This document shows, piece after piece, positions 35,644 to 44,365 of a stretch of DNA of 64,000 nucleotides. Below the pieces are notes generated by a model. That model worked only from the letters and a program-made list of their open reading frames with translations. It made no database searches and had not been told where the DNA came from. The DNA comes from Bacillota bacterium (GTDB taxonomy: Bacteria > Bacillota > Clostridia > Christensenellales > Aristaeellaceae). Where the stretch lies: positions 15,379 to 79,378 of the forward strand of contig JAEZHM010000055.1 of assembly GCA_023416585.1 (NCBI GenBank), written 5' to 3'. Made by a program: the position numbers and the translations under genes. Each line of letters starts with the position of its first letter. Positions within the stretch are counted from its first letter, which is position 1.

Positions 35644-35790
35644 CTATATCCCAAGTTCATCAATCACGCGTTTCATCATTTCATTTTTTTTCAGTTGGTC
35701 GATTTGTTGAAACAATTCTAATGAACCCTTAATAATGTCTAAACTGAAGGTTGTTTGGTCAAACTTATATTGATAGCGACTAATAATTGA
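35644..35790 (-). pseudogene. C-terminal fragment of an unidentified gene
   Basis: 49 open codons on the minus strand ending LELFQQIDQLKKNEMMKRVI plus DELGI and TAG, cut off by an in-frame stop at the other end and lacking a start codon. It is AT-rich like the following lipid-kinase pair, so it probably came in with it. Family not recognised. Confidence 0.4.
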
Positions 35791-35845
35791 TTAAAATGAA
35801 AGAGGAGAATTTGGCATAGAAATCTACAGGGCAAGAAAGCGCAGT

Positions 35846-36775
35846 TTGCATGCTAAACTCATTTTTAATCCCAATGCCGGTGCAGCCAATGAAGCAACTA
35901 AGAAATTCATGGAAGTAGCTGAAGAGTTACAGGCTATGGATATTAAAACAGAGCCATTTCTAATAGAGCCAAACTGTAATTTGGCGAAAGTCATACAGGA
36001 GGCTATTGGACAAGGAATTCGTTTGTTTATAGCTTGTGGAGGCGACGGTACAGTTTCTTCTGTTGCTAAAGAATTGATAGGGACAAATGCAATTCTTGGC
36101 ATTATTCCTACCGGCACTCAGAATAATATTGCATACAGTCTAGGAATTTCAACAGATATCGCATCATCGGTTGCTACTCTCTCATTAGGCCGGCACATAA
36201 AAATAGATATCAGTAAATGTACTTGTAACAATCATAGTACACCTTGTATTGAAGTTTGCTCGGTTGGGCTATTTTCATCTATATTTCCATCTACAGATGA
36301 TATTTTGCATGGTGATTTAACACGGATAGGTGATTTTGTAGCTACTATAGCGACCACTCCACCATCTGAAATACATATATTGCTAGATAATGAAATAGAA
36401 TTCAATTTTACTGGTCATGTGGTATTGATCTCTAATATGCCTTATATTTTCCGTCATTTTCAAGTAGGCTCCAAAGATTCGTTTAAAGACGGACTAATGG
36501 ATGTTTTGTTTTTTGCAGATCAATCAAAATTAGATTTAATACGACATGCGATTAAAAGCCCGGGGACCGATTTTGAACGAGATCCTCGCATACAGCATTA
36601 TCGAGCACGCAGTATAACAATTGACACCGTTCCTGCTATGCCAATTATGGCAGATGGCGTAAAGATTGGTGAGGGTTCAGTCAAACTAGATATTGCGAAA
36701 CGTGCTCTGTCAGTATTGGTGCCTGCAGGGGAAACCAAAGACATAACTAAATCAGGTGATAGTTATGAGAAATAG
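35846..36775 (+). CDS. Diacylglycerol/lipid kinase family protein (DagK/YegS type)
   Basis: A roughly 309-residue soluble kinase. Seen: AKLIFNPNAGAANE near the start, FIACGGDGTVSSVAKELIG with the GGDGT nucleotide motif (about residue 65), GIIPTGTQNNIAYSLGI, and the C-terminal KDGLMDVLFFAD and MADGVKIGEGSVKLDI. It phosphorylates diacylglycerol or another lipid alcohol at the inner membrane face. The start is uncertain: TTG 35846 fits the family length but has no ribosome binding site, whereas AGAGGAG (35801-35807) is 8 bases before an in-frame ATA at 35816. GC content is clearly lower than in neighbours, suggesting transfer. It overlaps the PAP2 gene. Confidence 0.88.
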   Translation: MHAKLIFNPNAGAANEATKKFMEVAEELQAMDIKTEPFLIEPNCNLAKVIQEAIGQGIRLFIACGGDGTVSSVAKELIGTNAILGIIPTGTQNNIAYSLGISTDIASSVATLSLGRHIKIDISKCTCNNHSTPCIEVCSVGLFSSIFPSTDDILHGDLTRIGDFVATIATTPPSEIHILLDNEIEFNFTGHVVLISNMPYIFRHFQVGSKDSFKDGLMDVLFFADQSKLDLIRHAIKSPGTDFERDPRIQHYRARSITIDTVPAMPIMADGVKIGEGSVKLDIAKRALSVLVPAGETKDITKSGDSYEK

Positions 36776-37562
36776 AAGTACAAAACCAATAAAAGAGATT
36801 AACATTCCAGAATTACAAGTTCCGGATGTTTTCAAAAAACTTATTGCTTGGACGAGTCGTGTTAAGCATCTTTATTGGATAGTAATTCTTGTAATTATTT
36901 TGGTATTTACATCCATGCAAATGCCCCATGATTTTTGGGCAAAATTATGGGTTGCTATAAAAGCAAATTCAGCCTTAGTAACTCTGTTAATTATTTTTAG
37001 TCTAGTAACCATCTCGGTTACTTGGAATGAAGGTCAAAAAGCTGATGAGTGGGTTTTCTTGTTTTTTAATTCACGCGGGAAACGCCCTCCATTATTGGAT
37101 TGGTTCATGCTGGGGCTTACTCAGCTTGGACATTTTATTTTTGCAGTAATGCTCGCACTGATATTTTACTTTACCGAAAGCAAGTTTTTTGCCTATTCAC
37201 TTATTTTTGGCGTAATCACTTTAGGGCTAATGATTGATATAATAAAAGTATATATTCGCCGTGCCAGACCATATATCAAGTTGAAAACGATACGCATTGT
37301 CGGTTCTAAGGCAAGTGGAAGATCATTCCCAAGCGGCCATACGGGCCAAGCATTTTTCTTGGCTTCACTAATTGTGCACTATTATCATGTTAATGTTTAT
37401 CTATGGATATTATTGTACGCTACTGCTTTATTGGTTGGAATTACACGAATTTATGTTGGGATGCACTACCCAAGAGATGTTTTAGCTGGGGCTATACTTG
37501 GTACAGCGTGGGGTATTGTTGGTGTTATGGTTAATGGTTATATGCTTTTTCCGAACCAATAA
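36765..37562 (+). CDS. PAP2-family phosphatase
   Basis: A 265-residue integral membrane phosphatase with about six helices. The three PAP2 signatures are intact: KVYIRRARP (K-x6-RP), SFPSGHT (PSGH) and TRIYVGMHYPRDV (SR-type, H, D). They hydrolyse phosphatidate or undecaprenyl-pyrophosphate on the outer face. ATG 36765 has AGGTGA five bases before it and overlaps the lipid kinase's end by 11 bases. Kinase and phosphatase of opposite direction in one operon suggest a lipid phosphorylation cycle. It shares the low GC of its partner. Confidence 0.93.
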   Translation: MRNRSTKPIKEINIPELQVPDVFKKLIAWTSRVKHLYWIVILVIILVFTSMQMPHDFWAKLWVAIKANSALVTLLIIFSLVTISVTWNEGQKADEWVFLFFNSRGKRPPLLDWFMLGLTQLGHFIFAVMLALIFYFTESKFFAYSLIFGVITLGLMIDIIKVYIRRARPYIKLKTIRIVGSKASGRSFPSGHTGQAFFLASLIVHYYHVNVYLWILLYATALLVGITRIYVGMHYPRDVLAGAILGTAWGIVGVMVNGYMLFPNQ

Positions 37563-37736
37563 GGTTTCTTGTCGCCTTTAATACAAAGGATTATAAGGGC
37601 TTGGCGGCGTAAACAGAGGAAAAGCCAATTAAACAAAAGCTTTTGAGATCATCTTCTGACATCAAAAGCCATTATCTCGAAATACTGTGTGATTAGCTGA
37701 AGATGTTTGCCGCGCCACATTCAAGCAATGCGTATC

Positions 37737-38648
37737 TCATTTATCTTCGCCTATGAGGTCCTCTTGCGTTCCTAACTCGTAGGAAATCCCCAGAGCCTCA
37801 GCCTTCATAAAACCACGAACGGCTTGCCCATCCAATATAGTTTCCACATAGGCCCAGGAATAGCGGTTTTGGTATTCGCTGAGGTAATAAACCTGACTTC
37901 CGCTGGGCAGCTTGGTAATGGTTGTGAAGGACATGGCGGGATCGTCAGTAAGGCTAGCGCTTTCCAGCAATGTAACGGGAGTGTAATCAAAATTCAGCAT
38001 TGGCACAGAATTTAGATGATCTTTCATTTTATTCCCCTCGATGTATCCGACCCGTACACTGCCGTTATTTGTTAAATACATGATCAGCAGCCAGCCCCCA
38101 TCCCATCCGGCTGCATATACCGCCCCATTGGTACTGACAGTAGCTTTCCCTTTGGCTCCCCGATATGAATTCAGGTCAGGAGCGGAGTATACAGGGAACT
38201 TCTGATTCGGCTTCATTTCAATTGAAAAGAAACCACTGAGTACGTCAAAATTATCTTCGATATAATCCCGATAATTCTTACCGCTGGGGTTTTGGGTTCC
38301 TAGTTTGCGCATTTCATCGCGTACAACTTTCACTAGCTGCTCGTTATCCCACTCCAGGCCACTGAGTTGAGAATAGCAGGCTCGTTGGTTGTTGGGATCC
38401 TCATTGGGAGTATACCATGGCCGATCGTTGAAGTAATTGTAGTATTTCTTACCCACCTCAAAGTTGTAACCATGTCGAGCAAAAATCTCATTAAGAATAA
38501 ATCCTAGGGATTCGAAATTCCACTCCCACAACTCAGAATAGGTCAGATACCGGATGTTGCTATCTGGAATGATGTATTGTCCACCCGCAAAGGCAACCAT
38601 TGGAAACAGAGTTATTAACACTAGAACTGAGATGATCTTCTTCCACAT
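37737..38648 (-). CDS. Secreted YARHG-domain protein
   Basis: A 303-residue exported protein: signal peptide (ISVLVLITLFPMVAFA, type I site), then a YARHG domain (about residues 30-110; LNEIFARHGYNFEVGKKYYN, PWYTPNEDP), a cell-surface module of unknown role found in Firmicutes. The C-terminal half has SH3-like strand patterns (VYSAPDLNSYRGAKGKAT, VYYLSEYQNRYSWAYVET) typical of extracellular SH3 domains. ATG 38648 follows AAGGAAG; an upstream in-frame ATG lacks a signal-peptide fit. Promoter at 38805-38833. Possibly cell-wall associated. Confidence 0.8.
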   Translation of the reverse strand: MWKKIISVLVLITLFPMVAFAGGQYIIPDSNIRYLTYSELWEWNFESLGFILNEIFARHGYNFEVGKKYYNYFNDRPWYTPNEDPNNQRACYSQLSGLEWDNEQLVKVVRDEMRKLGTQNPSGKNYRDYIEDNFDVLSGFFSIEMKPNQKFPVYSAPDLNSYRGAKGKATVSTNGAVYAAGWDGGWLLIMYLTNNGSVRVGYIEGNKMKDHLNSVPMLNFDYTPVTLLESASLTDDPAMSFTTITKLPSGSQVYYLSEYQNRYSWAYVETILDGQAVRGFMKAEALGISYELGTQEDLIGEDK

Positions 38649-38804
38649 GATACATCTTCCTTTTCCTAAAATCATTTTGAGCATGGCCTTTCGCTGTTTT
38701 TGCGAGTGCCGTATTTCGTGGGAGCCTGTTGTAAAAGACGTGCTAAAATCTGACCTGTCTTAACCATGAGCTATGTTAAGTAGTAATCTCCATTAATTGT
38801 ATAT

Positions 38805-38833
38805 ATTTTACTTTGCTATATGTGGATTGTCAA
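38805..38833 (-). promoter_or_regulatory. Promoter of the YARHG gene
   Basis: On the minus strand TTGACA (38833-38828), 17 bases, TAAAAT (38810-38805); leader about 150 nt. Confidence 0.8.
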
Positions 38834-38856
38834 TAATGACGGTCGTGCGGTTGCCT

Positions 38857-38984
38857 GCCCTAAAAGTGGTATGGGCAAGTTTAGGGCCCGAAGCTCAGCG
38901 GGTAGGCGTTACTGTCTTAGAACAGCAGGTTGACGCCGATAAATCCCGCCTTTCGTGGGAGTGAAGTCTCCGCCTGGGCAAACC
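38857..38984 (+). ncRNA. Candidate structured RNA of unknown class
   Basis: A GC-rich block in AT-rich surroundings with consecutive hairpins: GCCCTAAA/TTTAGGGC (38857-38887), CCCG/CGGG (38887-38902), GGCGT..CTGT-CTTAGA-ACAG..ACGCC (from 38905), CCCGC/GTGGG, GGAG/CTCC, then CCGCCTGGGCA (38970-38980). The last element equals the conserved 3' segment of ZTP (pfl) riboswitches, but the 5' half does not match and no purine gene follows. Strand and function are uncertain. Confidence 0.35.
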
Positions 38985-39241
38985 GGTTCCCGTGTAATGA
39001 TGCACATCCCCCTTGAAAATTATGATACCATAACACGCTTTCCCAGCCTCTGTGTATTTATATCAACTAATGTCCCTTAAGACATGAGAGAAAGCCCGCA
39101 AGCCCTTATAATGAAAGGGTGAGAGGGCCACTTATAACGGCATGCTATTGTCTATTTTGACGCAACTGGTAGTAAAGGCGGTAGTAGTCCTTTCATGCAG
39201 ATGAAAAAAACTGTATTATTTAGCTGAAGTCCCTCTGGCTC
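38985..39241. other. Noncoding gap
   Basis: No gene seen. It includes a segment at about 39152-39190 (CTATTTTGACGCAACTGGTA and GGCGGTAGTA) that resembles 54124-54160 (CTATTTTGATAAAACTGGTA), so it may contain a short repeat or the remains of one coding end. Confidence 0.4.
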
Positions 39242-40084
39242 TTAGACTGGTTCTGCCCCCAATCGCTCAGGATCATATACCATTCCGCCGATATCAAATA
39301 GCGCACACAGCCCATCGTCCAAAAAGCAATGATATGGTTTCCCTTTCAGCTCTCCGCTAAGGATTGCCTTTATCCCAGCCGCGTAGACAGAAAGCACATA
39401 CGGTTCCAGATGATAGATAGGCCAATGGAAGGGATTGTCTTCTTTGCCGTGCGAGGGAAAAACCTCCTTGATTTGTTTTTCAAGAGCTGCCAGCCTTCTG
39501 ATGGATGCTTCGTAAACGCATAATGGCGAAGAGCGTTTGAGCTGCCCCCATACCTGCCATGTCAAAACCATATCACCGCTGAACAAATACCCATTTGCCC
39601 TGTCCCAAAGGCATATGCTTCCAACCGTATGGCCTGGGGTTTCCAGAACATCCAGCTTGATTCCGCCCAGATCTATGATGTCTCCATCGGAAAGCGGGAT
39701 CACGTTTCTGCACGGCTGAGGATTCCAATTCTCTATAACGCGTATATCGTTTATACGTTGGCTTTCTAAAAAGAAATTCCGTTTATATTTTTCAAGCAGG
39801 TCAGCTTTAAGGGGCGCATGGCTAAATGGCTCGTCCATTCTTCCAACGAAGACCTGATTAAACTGTCCATTGCCGCTATTATGATCGCCATGCGCATGGG
39901 TATTTGCAACAATCATTTCTTTTCCGGGACACAACTGGCCAACAAGCTGCTTCAAGTCGATCAGGCCAAAGCCGGTATCAAGCAGCAAGACACGTTCAGA
40001 GCCTTCATAGATATACAGGGTCGTACGGCCGATTTCATCTACAGCCCATAGATTCTCTTTGATCCGATATACTTTTGCAATCAT
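39242..40084 (-). CDS. MBL-fold metallo-hydrolase
   Basis: A 280-residue metallo-beta-lactamase-fold hydrolase. Seen: THAHGDHNSGN (H-x-H-x-D-H, two-metal site), ETPGHTVGSICLWD with the third His, LFSGDMVLTWQVW with the bridging Asp, and FPSHGKEDNPFH with the last His. GAGGATGG precedes the ATG. It lies downstream of the importer but after a strong terminator, so it may be a separate unit. Possible roles are phosphodiesterase, lactonase or thioesterase; the neighbouring phosphodiester enzymes make the first attractive. Confidence 0.85.
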   Translation of the reverse strand: MIAKVYRIKENLWAVDEIGRTTLYIYEGSERVLLLDTGFGLIDLKQLVGQLCPGKEMIVANTHAHGDHNSGNGQFNQVFVGRMDEPFSHAPLKADLLEKYKRNFFLESQRINDIRVIENWNPQPCRNVIPLSDGDIIDLGGIKLDVLETPGHTVGSICLWDRANGYLFSGDMVLTWQVWGQLKRSSPLCVYEASIRRLAALEKQIKEVFPSHGKEDNPFHWPIYHLEPYVLSVYAAGIKAILSGELKGKPYHCFLDDGLCALFDIGGMVYDPERLGAEPV

Positions 40085-40127
40085 AATGCCATCCTCAGTC
40101 CTTTGCTTTCTTCCGATGAAAATGGGA

Positions 40128-40153
40128 AAGGGCTTCTGTCAGCAGAAGCCCTT
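40128..40153 (-). terminator. Strong terminator after the importer permeases
   Basis: Minus strand AAGGGCTTCTG / CAGAAGCCCTT, 11 perfect pairs around a 4-nt loop, followed by TTTCCC. Ends the 45217-40161 operon before the MBL gene. Confidence 0.8.
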
Positions 40154-40160
40154 CTAGCCA

Positions 40161-41045
40161 TTAACCTTTGATAGAACCCATCATAATTCCCTTTTCGAAG
40201 AAACGCTGGATCATCGGGTAAATAATCAGCAAAGGCACGGCCGATACAACGATGATTGCGAACTTCAATGCCGCATAGATCATCATGGTGTTAGGATCAT
40301 TCACGCCAATCGTCTCCGACATGTCGCCCATTTGGCTAAGCAGCAGGATCTGACGGAGGATCACCTGCAAAGGATGAAGCTCCACCTTGCGCAGATAGAG
40401 CATCGCGTCGAAGTAGGAGTTCCAATGTCCTACGAAATAGTAAAGAGCGATAACGATCAGTATCGATTTGCTAAGAGGCAGTATGATCCTGAACAGTGTG
40501 CCTAAGGGTGTGCAGCCATCAATGTCTGCTGCCTCCCTCATCTCTGCGGGGATGGAGTGCATGAAATAATTACGCATGATCAGCATGTTTGTCGCATTGA
40601 TTGCACCTGGTATAATCACAGCCAAGGGCGAGTTCAGCAGGCCGAGATTCTTGACATTGATGTATGAGGGAATCATGCCGCCGGAGAAAAACAGCGTGAA
40701 GGTGATCATGAAGGTGATGACATTGCGGCCTTTGAAATCTTTCAAAGACAGGGGATAGGCTGCCATGATCGTTAGCAGCACATTCAGCGTCGTACCAACC
40801 AAAGAGTACAGAATCGTGTTTCGATAGCCAACCAGAATATTCGCGCTGTGAAGGACCTTTCGGTATGCATCGGCCGAAAATCCGACCGGGAAGAACCATA
40901 CCTTGCCGTTCAATATGTTGATTGGCTCTGAAAACGAGGCGCTCAAGACATAAATCAAAGGATATAGTGTTATGACTGCAATCAAAACAGCGATGATATT
41001 GATGATCCGCTGGAATGCAATGTCGTTGCATGACCTTTCTTTCAT
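40161..41045 (-). CDS. CUT1 ABC permease (LplC/YtcP type)
   Basis: A 294-residue permease: AFQRIINIIAVLIAVITLYP first helix, EAADIDGCTPLGTLFRIILP EAA loop, C-terminus FFEKGIMMGSIKG typical of the LplC subfamily. ATG 41045 is chosen because AGGAGG (41058-41053) lies 7 bases upstream; the earlier ATG and GTG are too close to or before it. The gene starts 14 bases after the upstream permease stop. Confidence 0.92.
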   Translation of the reverse strand: MKERSCNDIAFQRIINIIAVLIAVITLYPLIYVLSASFSEPINILNGKVWFFPVGFSADAYRKVLHSANILVGYRNTILYSLVGTTLNVLLTIMAAYPLSLKDFKGRNVITFMITFTLFFSGGMIPSYINVKNLGLLNSPLAVIIPGAINATNMLIMRNYFMHSIPAEMREAADIDGCTPLGTLFRIILPLSKSILIVIALYYFVGHWNSYFDAMLYLRKVELHPLQVILRQILLLSQMGDMSETIGVNDPNTMMIYAALKFAIIVVSAVPLLIIYPMIQRFFEKGIMMGSIKG

Positions 41046-41059
41046 CTTCATCCCTCCTC

Positions 41060-41974
41060 TCACCACAGGCTCGTGTCGGATACACGCCTGGAAATACCAT
41101 TGACAATCAACAGCATGGTAAAACTGACGATAGAGTTGAACAGCCCGATTGCCGTCGCGTAGTCATACTGCAAATCTTGAAGGCCGATTTTGTACGTGTA
41201 TGTTGAAATAACCTCGGAAACGTTCAGGTTCAAGTCTGTCTGCATCGCGAAAACCTTCTCGAATCCAATGTTCATGACTTTGCCGCATTCCAGAATGAGC
41301 ATGATGATTATTGTCGGCAGAATACCCGGCAATGTCACATGCAGCAGCTGTTGAAAACGGCTTGCGCCGTCTACTTTGGCCGCTTCATACAAAGAAGGGT
41401 CAATAGCCGCCAATGCTGAAATAAATATGATTGCATTCCAGCCACAGTCTTGCCAAACACCTGATAGTACGTACATACCGCGAAAGTATCGGCCAAGGCC
41501 CATCAGATAGAGGCCGTCTTCCGTGATGCCAAGGTTCATCAGCAGTTTGTTCAAAATGCCTGTTGATGGAGAGCACATCGCTGTCAGCATGCCGATGACA
41601 ACGATTGTTGAAATAAAGTGGGGAGCATAGGTGATTGTTTGCAGGGCCTTTTTTGCCCTTTTGCCGCGCATTTCATTGACGATCAGCGCCAGCACAATAG
41701 GCAGCGGAAAGCTGAACAGCAGCGACAGGAAGCTCAGATACAACGTGTTGAAGATAATTGTGGACGCCTGGGCGCTTGCAAAGAAACGATCAAAATGTTT
41801 GAGGCCTACCCAGGGGCTGTCCCAGATGCCCATACTGAACTTGAAATTACGGAATGCAATCTGCGCGCCCAGCATAGGGTTATATTTAAATAAGACATAG
41901 TACAGGATTACCGGTATGAGGATCAGATACAACTGCCAGTACTTCCTGATGGAACGGCGCAAATCTCTTGCCAT
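41060..41974 (-). CDS. CUT1 ABC permease (LplB type)
   Basis: A 304-residue permease: KYWQLYLILIPVILYYVLFK first helix, PMLGAQIAFRNFKFSMGIWD, GLKHFDRFF, and EAAKVDGASRFQQLLHVTLP EAA loop, all LplB-like. ATG 41974 has AGGAG 8 bases upstream. It forms the channel with the 40161-41045 permease. LplB/LplC-type importers carry oligosaccharides and related polar polymers; no ATPase is present locally. Confidence 0.93.
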   Translation of the reverse strand: MARDLRRSIRKYWQLYLILIPVILYYVLFKYNPMLGAQIAFRNFKFSMGIWDSPWVGLKHFDRFFASAQASTIIFNTLYLSFLSLLFSFPLPIVLALIVNEMRGKRAKKALQTITYAPHFISTIVVIGMLTAMCSPSTGILNKLLMNLGITEDGLYLMGLGRYFRGMYVLSGVWQDCGWNAIIFISALAAIDPSLYEAAKVDGASRFQQLLHVTLPGILPTIIIMLILECGKVMNIGFEKVFAMQTDLNLNVSEVISTYTYKIGLQDLQYDYATAIGLFNSIVSFTMLLIVNGISRRVSDTSLW

Positions 41975-42051
41975 AATTTTCACTCCTGTCGTTATCAAGG
42001 AGGTGGCGGGGTTGCTTAATCAGCAGCCCCGCCACGAATACCGGATCAGAA

Positions 42052-43629
42052 TCAGTAGTTGCCTTCGCCATAGATGCGGGTCAGAGCATTCTCATAAGCG
42101 CCGGTCAGCTTGTCAGCGCCCATGTTGTTGATCGTTGACACAAAATTGTTCCACCATTCATCGGTGATTTCTACTTCACCGACGATTGCCTGGGCGGTAT
42201 TGGATGTGATGTAACTGCTGATATCCGCCTCATACGTAGAGATGATATTGCTTTCGTCTTCCGTCCAGGAAATGATGGGCCATACTATTTTGGGAGCATT
42301 CTCAAGCATTGCGTATGCCGTGTTGGCTGGTTCCGCTTCATACTCGCCGCCCCACAGGTTGTCCATCATCACAGAAGGATTGCGTCCGCCCGGCCACAGG
42401 CAGAACTGAGCCAGGAAGGCGTCCTGCGTCATGTCGTTGGTACGGGTGGCCAGAGCTGCGTCCGTGTAGTACAGGGAACCGTCCGCCTTGGTTTCCCAGT
42501 TCACGCCTTCAATACCGGCATGATAGAACAGGGAGCCTTCCTTGCTGTAGAAGTAGTCCACCCATTGCAGGGCCAGTTCTACGTTCTTGCAAGCGGTGGT
42601 GATGGCGAAGTTGCCTTCGGTATGCAGGTTGGAGCGGAATTCAGAAACAATGTTGTAGCCATCCGGTCCGGTCAGCTGATATTTCAAGCCGACCCAATCG
42701 GCAACGTACTGGGAAGGAACGGCGTACAGCGTCGTAGAGGTAACAATACCCAGGCGTTGATCAGAGGACAGGGTGGTAGTCATATCATTTGAGGTGAACA
42801 GTTCCTGATAAATCAGTTTCTCAGAGTACAGCTTGTGAAGATACTCAAGGAACTCGCGGTAGTTCTCGCTGGTGGCGAACACACGGAGCGCGCCGGTATC
42901 AGGATCCGCATCCACGACCTGATGGTGAGCGCCGCGGGTGCGCAGGCCAAAGCAGCCATAGAAGTAGCGATACAGCCAGTTGGCGCTGCTGCTGGTCATC
43001 GGCACTTCATCCGCAATGCCGTTGCCGTTATAGTCGCTGTCACGCAGGGCAACCAGGTAGCTATAGAGTTCCTCGGTGGTGGTCGGCAGTTCCATGCCGG
43101 TCGCTTCAAGTGCCTTCTGATTATAGAACAGCTTGTCCGGCACCTTCATAGGAGCGTAAGGAACGACCTGCGGCAAGCCATAGACCGCGCCTTCAGGCGT
43201 GGTGATAGCCTTCAGAATGTCAGGATACTGCTGGCACAAAGCCCAAAAGTTCGGGGCATCCTTTTCCAAATAAGGCATCAGGTCAACCAGGATGCCTTCC
43301 GAACCCCATTTGTAGCTCTGGGCATTGGTGATGTTGCCCTTGAAAATGATGTCAGGATAATCGCCGCTTGCGATCGCAGCAGCCAGGTTGTTGGTGAACA
43401 CAGAAGGATCGACATTCTCCCAATCGATCGTGATGCCGGTCATCTTCTCATATTCCTGCATGTTCTGGACATTGCCCAGATTTCCATTGGGATAGAAGCT
43501 GTTGGTACGAGAGAGGATCTTGAAAGTTACCGGCTCCTTGGTTAACGGGAACGCGGTTTCTGCCAGTGCCGTTGATGCGCAGAGCATCATAAGCGCCAGC
43601 ACCACAGACAGAATACGTTTTGCCTTCAT
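42052..43629 (-). CDS. Extracellular solute-binding protein (LipO/LplA-like)
   Basis: A 525-residue binding protein of the large CUT1 subfamily. Seen: signal peptide core LSVVLALMMLCASTALA with type I site and no lipobox; then EYEKMTGITIDWENV, ASGDYPDIIFKGNI, and a calcium-loop-like DSDYNGNGIADEVPMTSS. The C-terminal half has typical CALQWVDYFYSKEG-like segments (ELALQWVDYFYSKEG). It is followed by two permeases with a 77-base gap and preceded by the 2H phosphoesterase gene, all on the minus strand. The cognate cytoplasmic regulator at 45406 carries a related binding domain. Confidence 0.92.
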   Translation of the reverse strand: MKAKRILSVVLALMMLCASTALAETAFPLTKEPVTFKILSRTNSFYPNGNLGNVQNMQEYEKMTGITIDWENVDPSVFTNNLAAAIASGDYPDIIFKGNITNAQSYKWGSEGILVDLMPYLEKDAPNFWALCQQYPDILKAITTPEGAVYGLPQVVPYAPMKVPDKLFYNQKALEATGMELPTTTEELYSYLVALRDSDYNGNGIADEVPMTSSSANWLYRYFYGCFGLRTRGAHHQVVDADPDTGALRVFATSENYREFLEYLHKLYSEKLIYQELFTSNDMTTTLSSDQRLGIVTSTTLYAVPSQYVADWVGLKYQLTGPDGYNIVSEFRSNLHTEGNFAITTACKNVELALQWVDYFYSKEGSLFYHAGIEGVNWETKADGSLYYTDAALATRTNDMTQDAFLAQFCLWPGGRNPSVMMDNLWGGEYEAEPANTAYAMLENAPKIVWPIISWTEDESNIISTYEADISSYITSNTAQAIVGEVEITDEWWNNFVSTINNMGADKLTGAYENALTRIYGEGNY

Positions 43630-43681
43630 GCTATGCCCTCCTTATAAATATTGATACCGCTTATTAAGCGGAAATCATCGA

Positions 43682-44365
43682 TCATGGACGTTTGAAACGT
43701 TCTTTTTCAAAACAGAACATATTCCGGAAGAAGGTCAGGTTAGGTTCCGCCAATTTAAATGTTACCGGATTGCTTATGATATCCTGACTTGCTTCTTGTT
43801 CATAACGATTCAGAATTTCGTCCTGTTCCCCTGTCGGTGCCTGAATACCATAGCAAATGCTGATGTGGTAAGCGTAAGCATCGTGCCCGGGAAACCTAAG
43901 ACCCAGCGCCTTGCTCAAGTTGTCACGATACCGTACCAACGCTTCTTCTGATTCATCGCAGGCAGGTTTCAGCTTGATTGCATACCCACCGTGATTGTTC
44001 AGGCCGACTGTTTGCATCGTTACCTTGCCAAGCTTTGGTACCTGCGAAAACTGTTTTTCAAACACCGTGTCCACATCTTCAAGATCTGCATCCTGTGCAA
44101 GCAGGGATGTCCAGACTTCCGGTTGGCGCCATTCACTGCAAACACCTTCAAACACCGTCATGTGTATGCTGCTGTCCGGCAGCATCGTAAAGCATTCTCC
44201 CGCACCGCTTTCAGCCAGCATTTTGCGAACCTTTTGAAAGCGTGTGAAAACGGGAGATGCATGATCAATGAAGCTTAACACCGTGTTCCCGGGAAAATAC
44301 CGCACACTTCCGTCGCGTTCGAATTTGTTGCCGATATTTTTAAGATACATCTCTGCTCTTGTCAA
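43682..44365 (-). CDS. 2H phosphoesterase-superfamily protein (DUF1868-like)
   Basis: A 227-residue cytoplasmic protein with the two H-x-T/S motifs of the 2H phosphoesterase fold: SSIHMTVFEGV (about residue 68) and AYHISICYGI (about residue 165). Relatives open cyclic phosphodiesters (2',3'-cyclic RNA ends, ADP-ribose cyclic phosphates). DUF1868 features such as GNTVLSFIDHASPVF and MQTVGLNNHGGYAIKLKP are visible. The TTG start at 44365 directly abuts the GDPD stop and AAAGGAGG lies within the end of that gene. With GDPD it suggests breakdown of imported phosphodiesters, first ring opening, then diester cleavage. Confidence 0.8.
   Translation of the reverse strand: MTRAEMYLKNIGNKFERDGSVRYFPGNTVLSFIDHASPVFTRFQKVRKMLAESGAGECFTMLPDSSIHMTVFEGVCSEWRQPEVWTSLLAQDADLEDVDTVFEKQFSQVPKLGKVTMQTVGLNNHGGYAIKLKPACDESEEALVRYRDNLSKALGLRFPGHDAYAYHISICYGIQAPTGEQDEILNRYEQEASQDIISNPVTFKLAEPNLTFFRNMFCFEKERFKRP

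Noticed and set aside
38857..38984. Assignment as a genuine ZTP riboswitch
   Set aside because: Only the 3' segment matches; the conserved 5' half is absent and no purine, folate or transporter gene lies directly downstream on that strand.
42835..43545. 236-codon plus-strand frame over the solute-binding-protein gene
   Set aside because: The binding protein has a signal peptide and CUT1 motifs; the opposite frame has no start context.
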